A stretch of 33,687 bases of DNA, from the NCBI GenBank assembly GCA_964607575.1, contig CAZSLS010000050.1, forward strand, positions 1 through 33,687. Reading direction: 5' to 3'. The position numbers were made by a program, and so were the translations under genes. Below are positions 8,066 to 16,947 of this stretch, one piece after another. Origin of the DNA: BS750m-G57 sp964607575. Lineage in GTDB: Bacteria > Planctomycetota > Phycisphaerae > SM23-33. A model generated the notes under the pieces. It saw nothing but the letters and a program-made list of their open reading frames with translations, was not told the origin of the DNA and searched no databases. How positions within the stretch are numbered: the first letter of the stretch is position 1; the number at the start of each line of letters is the position of its first letter.

Positions 8066-9125
8066 AGTACTAATGTACGGTAACACCGCAATCGCGGAGG
8101 CCGCGATAAGGGCCGGCTGCCAGTGCTATTTTGGGTATCCCATTACGCCTCAAAATGAGCTTACCGAATATATGGCGGCGCATCTGGGCCCCAAAAAGGG
8201 ATGCTCCTTTGTCCAGGCCGAAAGCGAGGTCTCCGCGATCAACATGGTCCACGGCGCCGCCGCGGCGGGAGTGAGAGTGATGACCTCGTCCTCCAGTCCC
8301 GGGATCAGTCTGAAGCAGGAGGGAATATCCTACATCGCCGCCTGTCAGCTTCCCGCGGTTATCGTCAATATGTCAAGGGGCGGGCCCGGACTGGGAAGCA
8401 TCATTGCCGCCCAGTCAGACTACTTCCAGTCAACGCGCGGCGGGGGTCATGGAGATTACAGGACCATAGTTCTCGCTCCGGCGTCGGTGCAGGAGTTGGC
8501 GGACCTTACGCACAAGGCTTTCGATCTCACCGACAAGTACAGAGTCCCGGTAATGATCCTTGGCGACGGAATGCTCGGGCAGATGATGGAGCCCGTCGAG
8601 TTCAAGCATAAAGCCCCTTCAACGCCTCCGGTTAGAAGCGACGCGTTAAGAGGCGCAAAGGGGCGTTCCAGCAAGATCGTAAAGACCTTCACTTCAAAGC
8701 CCACTGAGTTAGAAGAGATCAACTGGAGTTTGTACAGAAGATATCAACTGATCAAGAGCAATGAAACCGCTTTTGAGACCTTCATGACCGAAGATGCAAA
8801 AATGACAGTTGTTGCTTTTGGAATATCAGCAAGAATTGCCAAAGGCGCCATAAAATCCGCGCGAGCAAACGGCTTGAAGGTTGGAATGATAAGGCCCATA
8901 ACGTTGTGGCCTTTTCCCTATGAACAAATCAAGCAGGCTGCCAAGAAAACAAAAACTTTCCTTGTTTTTGAAATGAACATGGGCCAGATGGTCGAAGACG
9001 TGCAATTTGCTGTTGAAGGCGCCGCGGATGTGGAATTCTACGGAAGACCGGGGGGCGTTATTCCGACCCCCAGCGAGTTCGCCCGCGTAATCTCACGCAC
9101 TTATCTTCAGAAGGGTTTGAAATAG
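8058..9125 (+). CDS. vorB: 2-oxoacid:ferredoxin oxidoreductase alpha subunit, VorB type
   Basis: The 355-residue protein matches the VorB/KorA-type alpha subunit along its length. Its start MSKVLMYGNTAIAEAAIRAG, the FGYPITPQNEL segment, QAESEVSAINMVHGAAAAG, the SSSSPGISLKQEG loop and GGGHGDYR are hallmarks of the 3-methyl-2-oxobutanoate (branched-chain 2-oxoacid) branch. With the beta subunit it forms the thiamine-diphosphate active site that decarboxylates 2-oxoacids to acyl-CoA and reduces ferredoxin; the enzymes are cytoplasmic and usually oxygen-sensitive. The start is a GTG overlapping the ferredoxin gene by 8 nt, chosen because the family begins two to five residues before the KVLM segment. 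Substrate preference (isovalerate-type versus 2-oxoglutarate) is not certain. Confidence 0.92.
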   Translation: MSKVLMYGNTAIAEAAIRAGCQCYFGYPITPQNELTEYMAAHLGPKKGCSFVQAESEVSAINMVHGAAAAGVRVMTSSSSPGISLKQEGISYIAACQLPAVIVNMSRGGPGLGSIIAAQSDYFQSTRGGGHGDYRTIVLAPASVQELADLTHKAFDLTDKYRVPVMILGDGMLGQMMEPVEFKHKAPSTPPVRSDALRGAKGRSSKIVKTFTSKPTELEEINWSLYRRYQLIKSNETAFETFMTEDAKMTVVAFGISARIAKGAIKSARANGLKVGMIRPITLWPFPYEQIKQAAKKTKTFLVFEMNMGQMVEDVQFAVEGAADVEFYGRPGGVIPTPSEFARVISRTYLQKGLK

Positions 9126-9129
9126 TCGA

Positions 9130-9873
9130 ATGAAAAAAGTATACGCCAGACCGAAAGCACTGAAGAAGGCGGTATTTCATTACTGTCCCGGATGCGGGCA
9201 CTCGATAATCCACAGGCTTATCGCCGAGTTGGTTGACGAGATGGATATCCAGGACAACGTTATTGGTATTCCTCCGCCGGGATGTTCGGTGTTCGCATAC
9301 AACTACCTGGATGTGGACATGCTGGAATCGGCCCATGGCAGGGGCGCCGCTGTCGCCACAGGCATCAAACGGGCCAACCCGGATGTGCTGGTATTCACGT
9401 ATCAAGGCGACGGAGACCTTGCCGCCATCGGTACCGCCGAAACAATACATGCTGCAAACAGGGGTGAAAAGATCACCGCGATCTTCATCAACAATGCGGT
9501 TTATGGAATGACCGGTGGACAGATGGCGCCGACCACGCTGTTGGATATGAAGACCACCACCAGCCCTTATGGAAGAGATGAAGCCACAGAAGGCGCCCCG
9601 ATCAAGATAAGTGAAATGTTGGCGATGGTGAAGGGCGCGGTATATATCGAGCGCACCGCCGTGACCACCCCGGCGGGCATTAGAAAGACGAAGAAAGCGC
9701 TTCGCAAAGCTTTTCAGGTTCAAATTGACAACCTTGGTTATGCTTTGGTGGAGATTCTCGCCGCCTGCCCCACCAACTGGAAAATGGGTGTACTCGAGTC
9801 CTGGAAATGGATTGACGAAGTTATGGTCAAAGAGTTTCCTTTGGGAGTAATAAAAGACACAACCGGGCTTTAA
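9130..9873 (+). CDS. 2-oxoacid:ferredoxin oxidoreductase beta subunit (thiamine diphosphate-binding)
   Basis: The 247-residue protein carries the beta-subunit features: FHYCPGCGHS (about 16-25), GIPPPGCSV (47-54), and the thiamine diphosphate/Mg motif GDGD (93-96) followed by INNAVYGMTGGQ (120-131). Together with the alpha subunit it forms the catalytic centre of the cytoplasmic enzyme. Length is normal for the short KorB/VorA-type beta subunit. It begins 4 nt after the alpha stop and ends 2 nt before the gamma start, so the block is one transcript. Confidence 0.93.
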   Translation: MKKVYARPKALKKAVFHYCPGCGHSIIHRLIAELVDEMDIQDNVIGIPPPGCSVFAYNYLDVDMLESAHGRGAAVATGIKRANPDVLVFTYQGDGDLAAIGTAETIHAANRGEKITAIFINNAVYGMTGGQMAPTTLLDMKTTTSPYGRDEATEGAPIKISEMLAMVKGAVYIERTAVTTPAGIRKTKKALRKAFQVQIDNLGYALVEILAACPTNWKMGVLESWKWIDEVMVKEFPLGVIKDTTGL

Positions 9874-9875
9874 AT

Positions 9876-10406
9876 ATGGCATCTAAAACAATATTTGCAG
9901 GATTCGGCGGTCAAGGTGTTCTCTCGATGGGCCTCAATCTGGCCCAGGCGGCGATGCTCGAGGACAAGAGCGTGACCTATCTGCCCGCTTACGGCGCCGA
10001 GATGAGGGGCGGAACGGCCAATTGCACCGTGGCGATATCTGACGAAGAGATCGCATCTCCAGTCGCCTCGTCACCGGAGTTTCTGGTCGCGATGAACTGG
10101 CCTTCTCTTGTCAGATTTCAAAATCAGGTTAGATCGGGAGGCGTCTTCTTTATCAATTCTTCTCTGATGGAGGCCAATATTTCCAGAGAAGATGTTGATA
10201 TGGTTGAAGTGCCCGCAAACGACATGGCCGAAGAGCTGGGCAATCTGAAATGCGCCAACATGGTTATGCTTGGGGCCTTTATAAAGAAGAGCGAAGTGGT
10301 TTCCCTTCCCACTCTTATCAAAGGGCTCGAAGAGTCATTTAAAAAGAAGCCGAAGCTGATCCCACTGAACACAAAGGCCCTGACAAACGGGTATGAGTTA
10401 TTCTAA
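9876..10406 (+). CDS. 2-oxoacid:ferredoxin oxidoreductase gamma subunit
   Basis: This 176-residue protein is the gamma (2-oxoacid:acceptor oxidoreductase catalytic/gamma domain) subunit. It has the glycine-rich FAGFGGQGVLSMG (7-19) and the YGAEMRGGTANC segment (about 39-50) that contact CoA and the other subunits in the family. Its length is typical. It completes a four-subunit delta-alpha-beta-gamma set. The next gene follows after 46 nt that contain a small inverted repeat. Confidence 0.92.
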   Translation: MASKTIFAGFGGQGVLSMGLNLAQAAMLEDKSVTYLPAYGAEMRGGTANCTVAISDEEIASPVASSPEFLVAMNWPSLVRFQNQVRSGGVFFINSSLMEANISREDVDMVEVPANDMAEELGNLKCANMVMLGAFIKKSEVVSLPTLIKGLEESFKKKPKLIPLNTKALTNGYELF

Positions 10407-10423
10407 CCCAAGTTTCTATTGGG

Positions 10424-10437
10424 GCCCTGCATAGGGC
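10424..10437. other. Short inverted repeat between gamma subunit and ACT genes
   Basis: GCCCT-GCAT-AGGGC is a perfect 5-bp stem with a 4-nt loop in the 46-nt gap. No T-run follows, so it is not a classical terminator. It could damp expression of the ACT gene or stabilise the upstream mRNA; this is inference. Confidence 0.4.
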
Positions 10438-10452
10438 GAGATGGAGTGAATT

Positions 10453-10890
10453 ATGGCTATGTTTGTAAAACAGATTTCCGTTAGCCTGGACAATACGCCG
10501 GGGATGTTTCTTGCTGTAAGTGACTGTTTGGGCCATGAAGGAATAAATATCAGGGCGATCTCGGTAGCTGACACATCAGACATCAGTACTGTGAGGTTTG
10601 TCCCCGATGATCCCCAGAAAACCCTGACCGTTTTGAAAAGCAAGGGTTATTCAGTAAAGGAAACAGATGTGGTCGCGGTTGAAATCCCCGATCACCCCGG
10701 CGCCCTTCAGGCCGTGCTGAAGCCTTTGAAGCAGGCGGAAATCAATGTGCTTTATCTGTACCCGTATCTCGGTAGAGGCCAAAGCGGTCAGCCTATAGTT
10801 ATCGTTGGTATCGACAAAGGCCCCGAAGCTATCGACGTCTTGAAACAAAACTGGGTTCACACCTTTGGCGAAGAGATTTACGCTCTCTAG
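10453..10890 (+). CDS. Tandem ACT-domain protein
   Basis: The 145-residue protein consists of two ACT domains in tandem and nothing else. The first (about 4-65) has the ligand-loop pattern LDNTPGMFLAVSDCLGHEGI and the second (about 69-140) has IPDHPGALQAVLKPLKQAEI; both show the D-x-PG turn that binds amino acids at ACT dimer interfaces. GGAG lies 6 nt before ATG. The position directly behind the oxidoreductase subunits suggests that it senses an amino acid linked to the 2-oxoacid substrate, possibly a branched-chain or aromatic one. No catalytic domain is attached, so it would act as a stand-alone regulator. It converges with the minus-strand gene ending at 10930. Confidence 0.88.
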   Translation: MAMFVKQISVSLDNTPGMFLAVSDCLGHEGINIRAISVADTSDISTVRFVPDDPQKTLTVLKSKGYSVKETDVVAVEIPDHPGALQAVLKPLKQAEINVLYLYPYLGRGQSGQPIVIVGIDKGPEAIDVLKQNWVHTFGEEIYAL

Positions 10891-10929
10891 ACAAAATCTG
10901 AAGAGTCGAGGCAAGCCAAACCCTTCCGC

Positions 10930-13900
10930 TTACGGTCGTTTTGCGCGCTCTTGATACCGACTAACCGATACTGACCCGTAGGTGATTCGGCATTTTACGA
11001 TGCGACGATTGACCTCATCCAGGACGAACAGCCGGTCCTTCCATATTGATATTCCGGAAATGGCTCCGAACGGCAGCTCGGGGTGCGGAAACTTGCTGCC
11101 CTTTCCTTTGCAGTCCATATTGCCATAACTGCCAAATTCACCCACCAGTTCGCCCGTCTCGCACTTGATCACTTGAATGCTGTATTTCCCTGCCGCGTAC
11201 AGGTAGCCCTTACCATCCAGCGTCTGGTGAAATCGGGTGGTGGTGCAGTGACATGGCGGATTTGCGAGTTGGGCCCATCCCGGATTACCATCCCACCGTC
11301 GCCTCCATAGCGGCTTACCGCCGGAAGGAGCAAACTTTGATATGGCCACATAATCCTCCCACGGCCTTTTGGACGGACGGTGGAAGGCATACAGGTTTCC
11401 CTCTTTATCAACCTGAATCCCTCGGACACTGTCCAGAACCAGCAAAGCTTTCTTCTTCAGCTTCCCATCGGCGTCGTATACGTTCACCTGGTGACGCAAG
11501 GCGTTGTATGCGCTTACCGGGCGACGTTTGGCATCGACGTCCGCTTTCGCGACGTAGTAGATATTTCCGTTTCGGTCGACATCCATGCCATGATAGACGT
11601 CATGCCAGAAGTTGACCTGCATCGCGCGATCGACGAACAATGTGTTTGTCCCGGTGGCCTTGAACGGTATCGGTTTCCCCGCGCGGTCGAATCGCAGAAT
11701 TTCCACGCCGGCCTTGCCCAGTTTCCACCGGTAGACCCTTCCGTCTTTTCCAAATACGGAATCGATAAACAGGGGTTCTTCCGGGTAGCGGAAGTGGGGT
11801 TTGTGATTCAAGCTACCCCATGGCGAGAGTATCTTCACTGCTCGTTTATCAAAATAGATCGGCTCGAATTTCTTCAGCACCTTTCCCTGCTGATCGAGTC
11901 GATACACCGTCCCATACTGCAACAAACGATAGTTGGAGTCGTCTTCCACATACACGTGACCCGTTTGCGGATCTATATTCAGAACGGGTTGATCCCCGCT
12001 CTGCCTTGGATTGGACAACGTCTCGCCATCATCCTGCCATGCGCCTTTGAGGGAAAGGTCATCACCTGACAATTGCTGCAGATTCCCCGGTCCTGACGCG
12101 TTGGCGACCCAAACCAGCGCGGGCTTTACGCCAGAGTCAACTGCGATCTGTAGTGTGTGCGGGCCCAGGGGCTCAGAGGCGGCCAGCAACTCCGGGGTCT
12201 TCCAACTTCTCAGTTTGATCGCTCTTCGCGGCAGCTCGGAAGGAGCCTTCCCCGCCGGTGGACGTCCGACCTTGAGCCCGTGTTTGCGAGCGGACTCCGT
12301 CCGGCGATTTTCGGCGCCACTAAGCACGTAGAGACTCTTGTCGCGACCGATCGCCAATGCGGTCGGACCGTAAAGAGGCTTCTTGGTTCCCTCATGCTCA
12401 TAATGTGTTATCGATGCGACCGTTTTTCCCTCCTTGTCGAGAACCTGCAGGCGGTCGTGGCCCGCGTCGGCGACGATCAGGTTATTCCCTTCAACGACGA
12501 GGCCGCTGGGCTCCGCAAAACCGCTGAAGACACCTTTCGGCTCAACCTTCGGTCCGGGCTTCAGCCCGCATTTCCACACGGCGCCGCCTCGGTCTCCATC
12601 CATTTGCCACTGGTACTCGACCTGCTTTTCCAGTACCTCATAATGATAGGCGTAGCGTTTTGTTGGGCGGGCACTCTGTCCTGCTGATATGTACAGCGAC
12701 CCATCCGGGCCAAAACAGAAATAGGGATACCGCAGCGTGCGGAAAGGCAAGTGATTCTTCAGCCCGTAACATTGCCAGAAATTCTTGGTCCAAACCGTGC
12801 TTTCGAAGGGTTCATTACGCTTGGAGTTATAAGCGGAGGTCCAGCCGGCCGCCGGAAAGCTTCCATCAGGCTTGAGGCGCCATAAGACGCCTTTGTACAG
12901 GTTGGACATGATCAGGTCGCCGCCGGGCGCCAGCACAAGCTTTTGAGGGTGATGCCACCAGTCGCCATACATTGACGGTTCACCCCAGGGGAGGAAGTGT
13001 TTAGGAACGATCAAGTCCACGCCGCCTTCGCGGGCGGTCTTGCGACAGATGTCCTGTACTTTGGGTTTTGGAAGCGTCGGGTTGATCGGCATGATCGTCC
13101 GCAGATATCGTCCCTTCCGATCGAACACCCTCAATTCAGCCACGCCGCGCACCAATCTGGTATCCGAAAGCACATAAAGCTCGCCCTTCTCCTTGTCGAC
13201 CGCGAGGTCCCAGATAATCCCACGGGCATGCGGACTGCCCGCCATCAGCATCTTCTCCAACGCCAACGTCACTTCGCCGGTCGTACACGGATGCGACGAA
13301 CCGGGTCCGAGCTTTATTGTCCGCGTCCCTTCTTTGGTCAAGAAGTCTCTACCAGCTTTGTTCAGAGGGCGAACAAATCTTTTCCTGAAATCCGATATTG
13401 CAGCCGTTGAATATTCCGGGCCAGGCACGTTGCGCAGCGCGGCAACGCCTTTGAGAATTCCACTCCTGGCGACATCGCTGAATCCTCCCTGCCAGCAATG
13501 CACTTCCTTACCGGCCAGTCCCGAACGTTTCACGTCGAATCCGATCTCAGTTGCAACCGTTTTGTTCTTCGAGAATATCCTGAGCGGAAGCTTGAACTCG
13601 GCAGCCCATCCCTTGTCGGCTCCGGCCGTGGCGAATGTAAATCCCGGCCGCCATGTTACGTCATTCCAGTGCGGGTCCCGTTCATTGTACGAACTGGTGA
13701 ACCCTTTCTTCCCGTCCGTGATCTTGATCAGATAGTAAGAGTTTCCATCACCATTCGAGTCGATCAGCAGTTCAAGCGATTCTTTGCCCACACGTCGTTC
13801 AGCTTTTGCGCAAACACATTTAACACCGACGTAGAGATGATCCGCGTCACGCAGGAAAAGAACTCGGGTGCTCGCCCCTGATGCCTGTCCGCTAATAACC

Positions 13901-14088
13901 TTGAGCGAGGACGTCTTTGCCGCATTCTCCCAACACTGATCGTCCAATTTGCCATCGATCACCGGTTTGGAGGTAGTCAGCGGTGCCGGTAGTACCGACC
14001 CTCGATCGGCTGCTGCGGCAGCGAGGTTCAGGCACAATAGCGCGCAGAGAATGGAAAGAGCGGTGCGGGATATACGGCGCCCCCTCAT
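10930..14088 (-). CDS. Secreted CBM9-like domain plus NHL-type beta-propeller protein
   Basis: The 1052-residue product has a signal peptide (about 1-27). Residues about 35-235 resemble the family-9 carbohydrate-binding DOMON-like domain: KPVIDGKLDDQCWENAA at the start, then ESLELLIDSNGDGNSYY, and a late AAEFKLPL segment. From about residue 285 to the end are repeated propeller blades (RVFDRKGRYLRTI, DRLQVLDKEGKTVASI, QVIKCETGELVGEFGSYG) of NHL/six-bladed type. The family is found in planctomycete secretomes and probably binds polysaccharide; no catalytic residues were recognised. The ATG overlaps the stop of the upstream cytochrome-type gene by 4 nt, with AGGAG 8 nt before it, so the two are translated together. 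The 39-nt gap to the convergent ACT gene shows no clear terminator. Confidence 0.82.
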   Translation of the reverse strand: MRGRRISRTALSILCALLCLNLAAAAADRGSVLPAPLTTSKPVIDGKLDDQCWENAAKTSSLKVISGQASGASTRVLFLRDADHLYVGVKCVCAKAERRVGKESLELLIDSNGDGNSYYLIKITDGKKGFTSSYNERDPHWNDVTWRPGFTFATAGADKGWAAEFKLPLRIFSKNKTVATEIGFDVKRSGLAGKEVHCWQGGFSDVARSGILKGVAALRNVPGPEYSTAAISDFRKRFVRPLNKAGRDFLTKEGTRTIKLGPGSSHPCTTGEVTLALEKMLMAGSPHARGIIWDLAVDKEKGELYVLSDTRLVRGVAELRVFDRKGRYLRTIMPINPTLPKPKVQDICRKTAREGGVDLIVPKHFLPWGEPSMYGDWWHHPQKLVLAPGGDLIMSNLYKGVLWRLKPDGSFPAAGWTSAYNSKRNEPFESTVWTKNFWQCYGLKNHLPFRTLRYPYFCFGPDGSLYISAGQSARPTKRYAYHYEVLEKQVEYQWQMDGDRGGAVWKCGLKPGPKVEPKGVFSGFAEPSGLVVEGNNLIVADAGHDRLQVLDKEGKTVASITHYEHEGTKKPLYGPTALAIGRDKSLYVLSGAENRRTESARKHGLKVGRPPAGKAPSELPRRAIKLRSWKTPELLAASEPLGPHTLQIAVDSGVKPALVWVANASGPGNLQQLSGDDLSLKGAWQDDGETLSNPRQSGDQPVLNIDPQTGHVYVEDDSNYRLLQYGTVYRLDQQGKVLKKFEPIYFDKRAVKILSPWGSLNHKPHFRYPEEPLFIDSVFGKDGRVYRWKLGKAGVEILRFDRAGKPIPFKATGTNTLFVDRAMQVNFWHDVYHGMDVDRNGNIYYVAKADVDAKRRPVSAYNALRHQVNVYDADGKLKKKALLVLDSVRGIQVDKEGNLYAFHRPSKRPWEDYVAISKFAPSGGKPLWRRRWDGNPGWAQLANPPCHCTTTRFHQTLDGKGYLYAAGKYSIQVIKCETGELVGEFGSYGNMDCKGKGSKFPHPELPFGAISGISIWKDRLFVLDEVNRRIVKCRITYGSVSVSRYQERAKRP

Positions 14089-16694
14089 CTTGATACTCCT
14101 TCATTGCGTTTCGCCTTGATGATGCGAATCCAACAACTGCGGCAGAGGCAGCCTTTGTCTCGCCCGCACGTCCCGGCGATGTCCCGGTGAGGCAATGGCT
14201 TTATGGTTTTTTGTACGAGTTCGTACATCCGCTTGTATCCGGCCTCATCGGTGGTTTTCCATTTGCCTTCGCCAATTTGCCCCCATCCTCCGCCCGAAAT
14301 CGCCAGTGGTGCTTTCAGGATGCGACTCTCACCGGGGATCGCAACATTCACCAACGCCGCAAAAGGTTGTTTCGCCAGCTTTTCACCAAACACACGACGG
14401 ATGCGATCGCGCAGGAGCTTCTCCGCGTCCCGATCGCTTTGGCGCCATTCATCCTTGTTCCACGAATAGGTCCCGAAGAACTGCGCGTTCAGGTCGAGCC
14501 AGTTGATGATCCGCTGCATGCTCGATCGATCCAGTTGAACCTTCTCGTGCCCTTTCAGCAACATGGGCGCGAGTTTTCCGGCATGAGCGAAATAGTCCTT
14601 CGGAACACTGTACCAGCTCTCCTTGAAGTATTGCGCGACCTTAACGTAAGGCGGCCGCGCCAATGCGAGATAGGCCTTGCTGGCATGCATCTTCTGTAAG
14701 GTTCGATTCAGATCACCCGGGGGGGCTATCGTCCCCAGCAGGTTGGCCTTGTTCTTCTTGGGCCCCAGGCCATGGCAGCTAATACAGTAGCGATCGAGCA
14801 CGGGCTGCACTGTTTTGGCAAAACTCAATCCGCCCTCGTACTGCGGACCGTCGGGCGGGGTGAGCTTCGCCGGTTTACCCGGGAGCTCCTTTCGCTGTAC
14901 TTTGGGCGTCGCTGTGCGCGGTTCATGACACCCGACACAACTGGCTACCTCACCAGGCTGCAATTGGGTAATCGTCCGCATCGTTAACACCGCCATACCG
15001 TTTTCGTCCAGCGCCTGGAGCTGAATGGGCATACCGGACGGCGCCTCGAAGATCGCCGAACCGTCCGCTTTGACGGGCACAGTCCCGATAACGCGCTTGA
15101 GAATCTCGAAGGTGACCACGCTGGAGCGAGGAGCACGCTGCGTCGGCTGCAGCAGCATCTCGTTGACGCGAATGCTCTTGATCGAACCGCGCTTGATGGG
15201 CTGGCTGCTGCGGTTGACATCCTGGATATAGAATACCCCTTTGCCCGGCGTGTTCTTGAGAGCGGCCGGACGCACAAACGGCTTCGTCCGCGGTCTGACC
15301 GGTAGCGGAGCGAAACACGATATCTCTTTGTCGCGATAGATCAGTTCGCGCCCGCCCAGCGAATCGACCAGGTAGATTCCAAAAGCGTTTTTCTTCGGGA
15401 TGAAGTTCATCCTAGCCGGATGCGGGCTTGGCGAGTATGCGGCAAGACAAAGATCTTCACTCAATGGATAAGGAGTTGAGAAGGACACCGGTGTCGTGCG
15501 TTCTGATTCCGGGAAGGTGGCTTCCGGCGTCAATCGAGCGATCGCTTTGAGCCCATCTTCGGCTTTTCGGCGGTCGATCAGTATGAGACAACCGGCCTGC
15601 ATATTGTGATGCGGGGCCGTCGTCGCGACGACCTTGCTCGAACCGGGAATGGGCCTGGCTTGGCATATCTTCACTGGGCTCTTCGTATAATTGCCGAAGT
15701 AATGCGCGGGGGCTGTTCCGTCCGCCCCGATGGTCCAGAGCCCCATTGTTGGTATCACCGGTCTGTTCACATAGTCCCATCGCGTCCAGAGGATCTGGCC
15801 GTCGGGCATGACAGCAGGATCCCATTCGCTCGCCTCGCCAAAAGAGAGCTGACGGATATTGGATCCATCCGCATCGCAGCGATACAGCAGATACGTCGGA
15901 CAATATCGCCCTCCCCAGTGGCATCGTACACCGCCTTGATTGCGGGTGGAAATGAACGCAATCCCGCCGTCGGGCAGATAACATGGGTCGTAATCTTCGG
16001 TGACTACCGTCATCCTGCCCCGCAGGCCTTCCTGACGATCGTTCTTACCGCCGGTGAGCCGGCGCAGGCCCGTGCCATCGATATTGGCCTCATACAAGAA
16101 AAACTGTCGCTCCCTCTTGGGCCGAGAGAAATCGCAATAGGCCAGCACCACACGCTTGCCGTCGAACGAGAGGTCAGGGTGCATCATGCAGCCCTTGGGC
16201 AACTTGTCTTCGAGCAACACCGTTTCTACAGGTTTCTTACTCTTCCACCCGTCAACGATCGTCAGCCCGGGCCCGATTCCGTTGTTGATGGCGAAGTAGT
16301 TGTCTCCCGGCGCGCAGAGTACCGGCGGCGGACGTTTGGTCAGCAAGATGCGGTCGAAGTCCAGCAGGGGATGGGAGAAAATGATTCGTCGACGCAGCGC
16401 AACTGCAGCTTCAAAGAGCTCTTTCGCGGGCGCCGAGTCGGGCGAAGCAGACCCCAAAGCGGAAAAACGTTTTTCGAGCCCTTTGAGTTCTTTAGCCATT
16501 TCCGGGCGCGACGCGGTCTTCTGAACCAGCGCCATCGTCTTGCGCGCCAACTCCAGACGGTCGTTGGCCTGCTTCAGGTAATCCGGTTTGGAAGCCCGGG
16601 CATGTCCGCAGTGAATTGTAAGAAGAACCGCACAAATGAAAACTCCCTGTACCCTAAGCCGGCGCAGCACCGTTCTATGCGGTCTACTCATCAT
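14085..16694 (-). CDS. Exported PD40-propeller protein with two CXXCH motifs, hydrazine-synthase-alpha-like
   Basis: The 869-residue product has a signal peptide (about 1-34). A short helical stretch (40-100) follows, then a TolB/PD40-type propeller (HPDLSFDGKRVVLAYCD, FISTRNQG, DPAVMPDGQILWTRWDY). It ends in a c-type cytochrome-like region with CVGCHEPR (586-593) and CISCHG (637-642). The tail has a C-x5-C-x-C-x2-C-W cluster (GCLCRSCW). This layout is common in planctomycete proteins labelled hydrazine synthase alpha middle domain; most are not anammox enzymes, and no other anammox gene is present. It probably binds one or two c-type hemes outside the cytoplasm and serves electron transfer or oxidation of an unknown substrate. 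GGAGG precedes the ATG, and ATG 16691 is an alternative start. The downstream CBM9/NHL gene is translationally coupled. Confidence 0.82.
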   Translation of the reverse strand: MMSRPHRTVLRRLRVQGVFICAVLLTIHCGHARASKPDYLKQANDRLELARKTMALVQKTASRPEMAKELKGLEKRFSALGSASPDSAPAKELFEAAVALRRRIIFSHPLLDFDRILLTKRPPPVLCAPGDNYFAINNGIGPGLTIVDGWKSKKPVETVLLEDKLPKGCMMHPDLSFDGKRVVLAYCDFSRPKRERQFFLYEANIDGTGLRRLTGGKNDRQEGLRGRMTVVTEDYDPCYLPDGGIAFISTRNQGGVRCHWGGRYCPTYLLYRCDADGSNIRQLSFGEASEWDPAVMPDGQILWTRWDYVNRPVIPTMGLWTIGADGTAPAHYFGNYTKSPVKICQARPIPGSSKVVATTAPHHNMQAGCLILIDRRKAEDGLKAIARLTPEATFPESERTTPVSFSTPYPLSEDLCLAAYSPSPHPARMNFIPKKNAFGIYLVDSLGGRELIYRDKEISCFAPLPVRPRTKPFVRPAALKNTPGKGVFYIQDVNRSSQPIKRGSIKSIRVNEMLLQPTQRAPRSSVVTFEILKRVIGTVPVKADGSAIFEAPSGMPIQLQALDENGMAVLTMRTITQLQPGEVASCVGCHEPRTATPKVQRKELPGKPAKLTPPDGPQYEGGLSFAKTVQPVLDRYCISCHGLGPKKNKANLLGTIAPPGDLNRTLQKMHASKAYLALARPPYVKVAQYFKESWYSVPKDYFAHAGKLAPMLLKGHEKVQLDRSSMQRIINWLDLNAQFFGTYSWNKDEWRQSDRDAEKLLRDRIRRVFGEKLAKQPFAALVNVAIPGESRILKAPLAISGGGWGQIGEGKWKTTDEAGYKRMYELVQKTIKPLPHRDIAGTCGRDKGCLCRSCWIRIIKAKRNEGVSR

Positions 16695-16713
16695 AATCTT
16701 CCTCCCTCCGAAC

Positions 16714-16732
16714 GCCGCGGGTCACCCGCGGC
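16714..16732 (-). promoter_or_regulatory. GC-rich leader hairpin before the cytochrome-type gene
   Basis: GCCGCGGG-TCA-CCCGCGGC is a perfect 8-bp stem with a 3-nt loop. It lies between the candidate minus-strand promoter and the ribosome binding site of the gene starting at 16694. On the plus strand it is followed by A-rich, not T-rich, sequence, so a terminator is unlikely. It could be a leader control element or an mRNA-stabilising hairpin. Confidence 0.5.
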
Positions 16733-16753
16733 AATAAAACAGTAAGAATAGCG

Positions 16754-16782
16754 ATTGTCCCGGCCCGCAACCTGCTTGTCAA
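16754..16782 (-). promoter_or_regulatory. Candidate promoter for the cytochrome-type/CBM9-NHL operon
   Basis: Read on the minus strand, TTGACA (16782-16777) and GACAAT (16759-16754) are separated by 17 bp, a perfect -35 and a 4-of-6 -10 box. The start codon at 16694 is about 60 nt downstream, with the leader hairpin in between. Confidence 0.5.
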
Positions 16783-16850
16783 CGGTCACACGACTGTTCT
16801 TCGGGCAACAGGGGAATGCTGGTTCTGAGAAGCAGTACGACATATTCGGT

Positions 16851-16878
16851 TTGACCAACGCACCGCATCGGATACAAT
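16851..16878 (+). promoter_or_regulatory. Candidate promoter for the DUF1549/DUF1553-DUF1501-PPC operon
   Basis: TTGACC (16851-16856) and TACAAT (16873-16878) are spaced by 16 bp, each one base from consensus. The start at 16948 is about 70 nt downstream, preceded by GAGGTG at 16935-16940. It is divergent from the minus-strand promoter at 16754-16782, leaving about 68 bp between the -35 boxes, room for a shared operator. Confidence 0.5.
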
Positions 16879-16947
16879 CATTGCGGAAGTTCCGCGATGA
16901 CCGCGGGCGCAACTCCATCTGGGAAATCCCGGTTGAGGTGACTCGTG

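Noticed and set aside
14085..16694. Evidence for anammox from the hydrazine-synthase-alpha-like protein
   Set aside because: Such PD40/CXXCH proteins are common in non-anammox planctomycetes, and no other hydrazine synthase or dehydrogenase gene is present.
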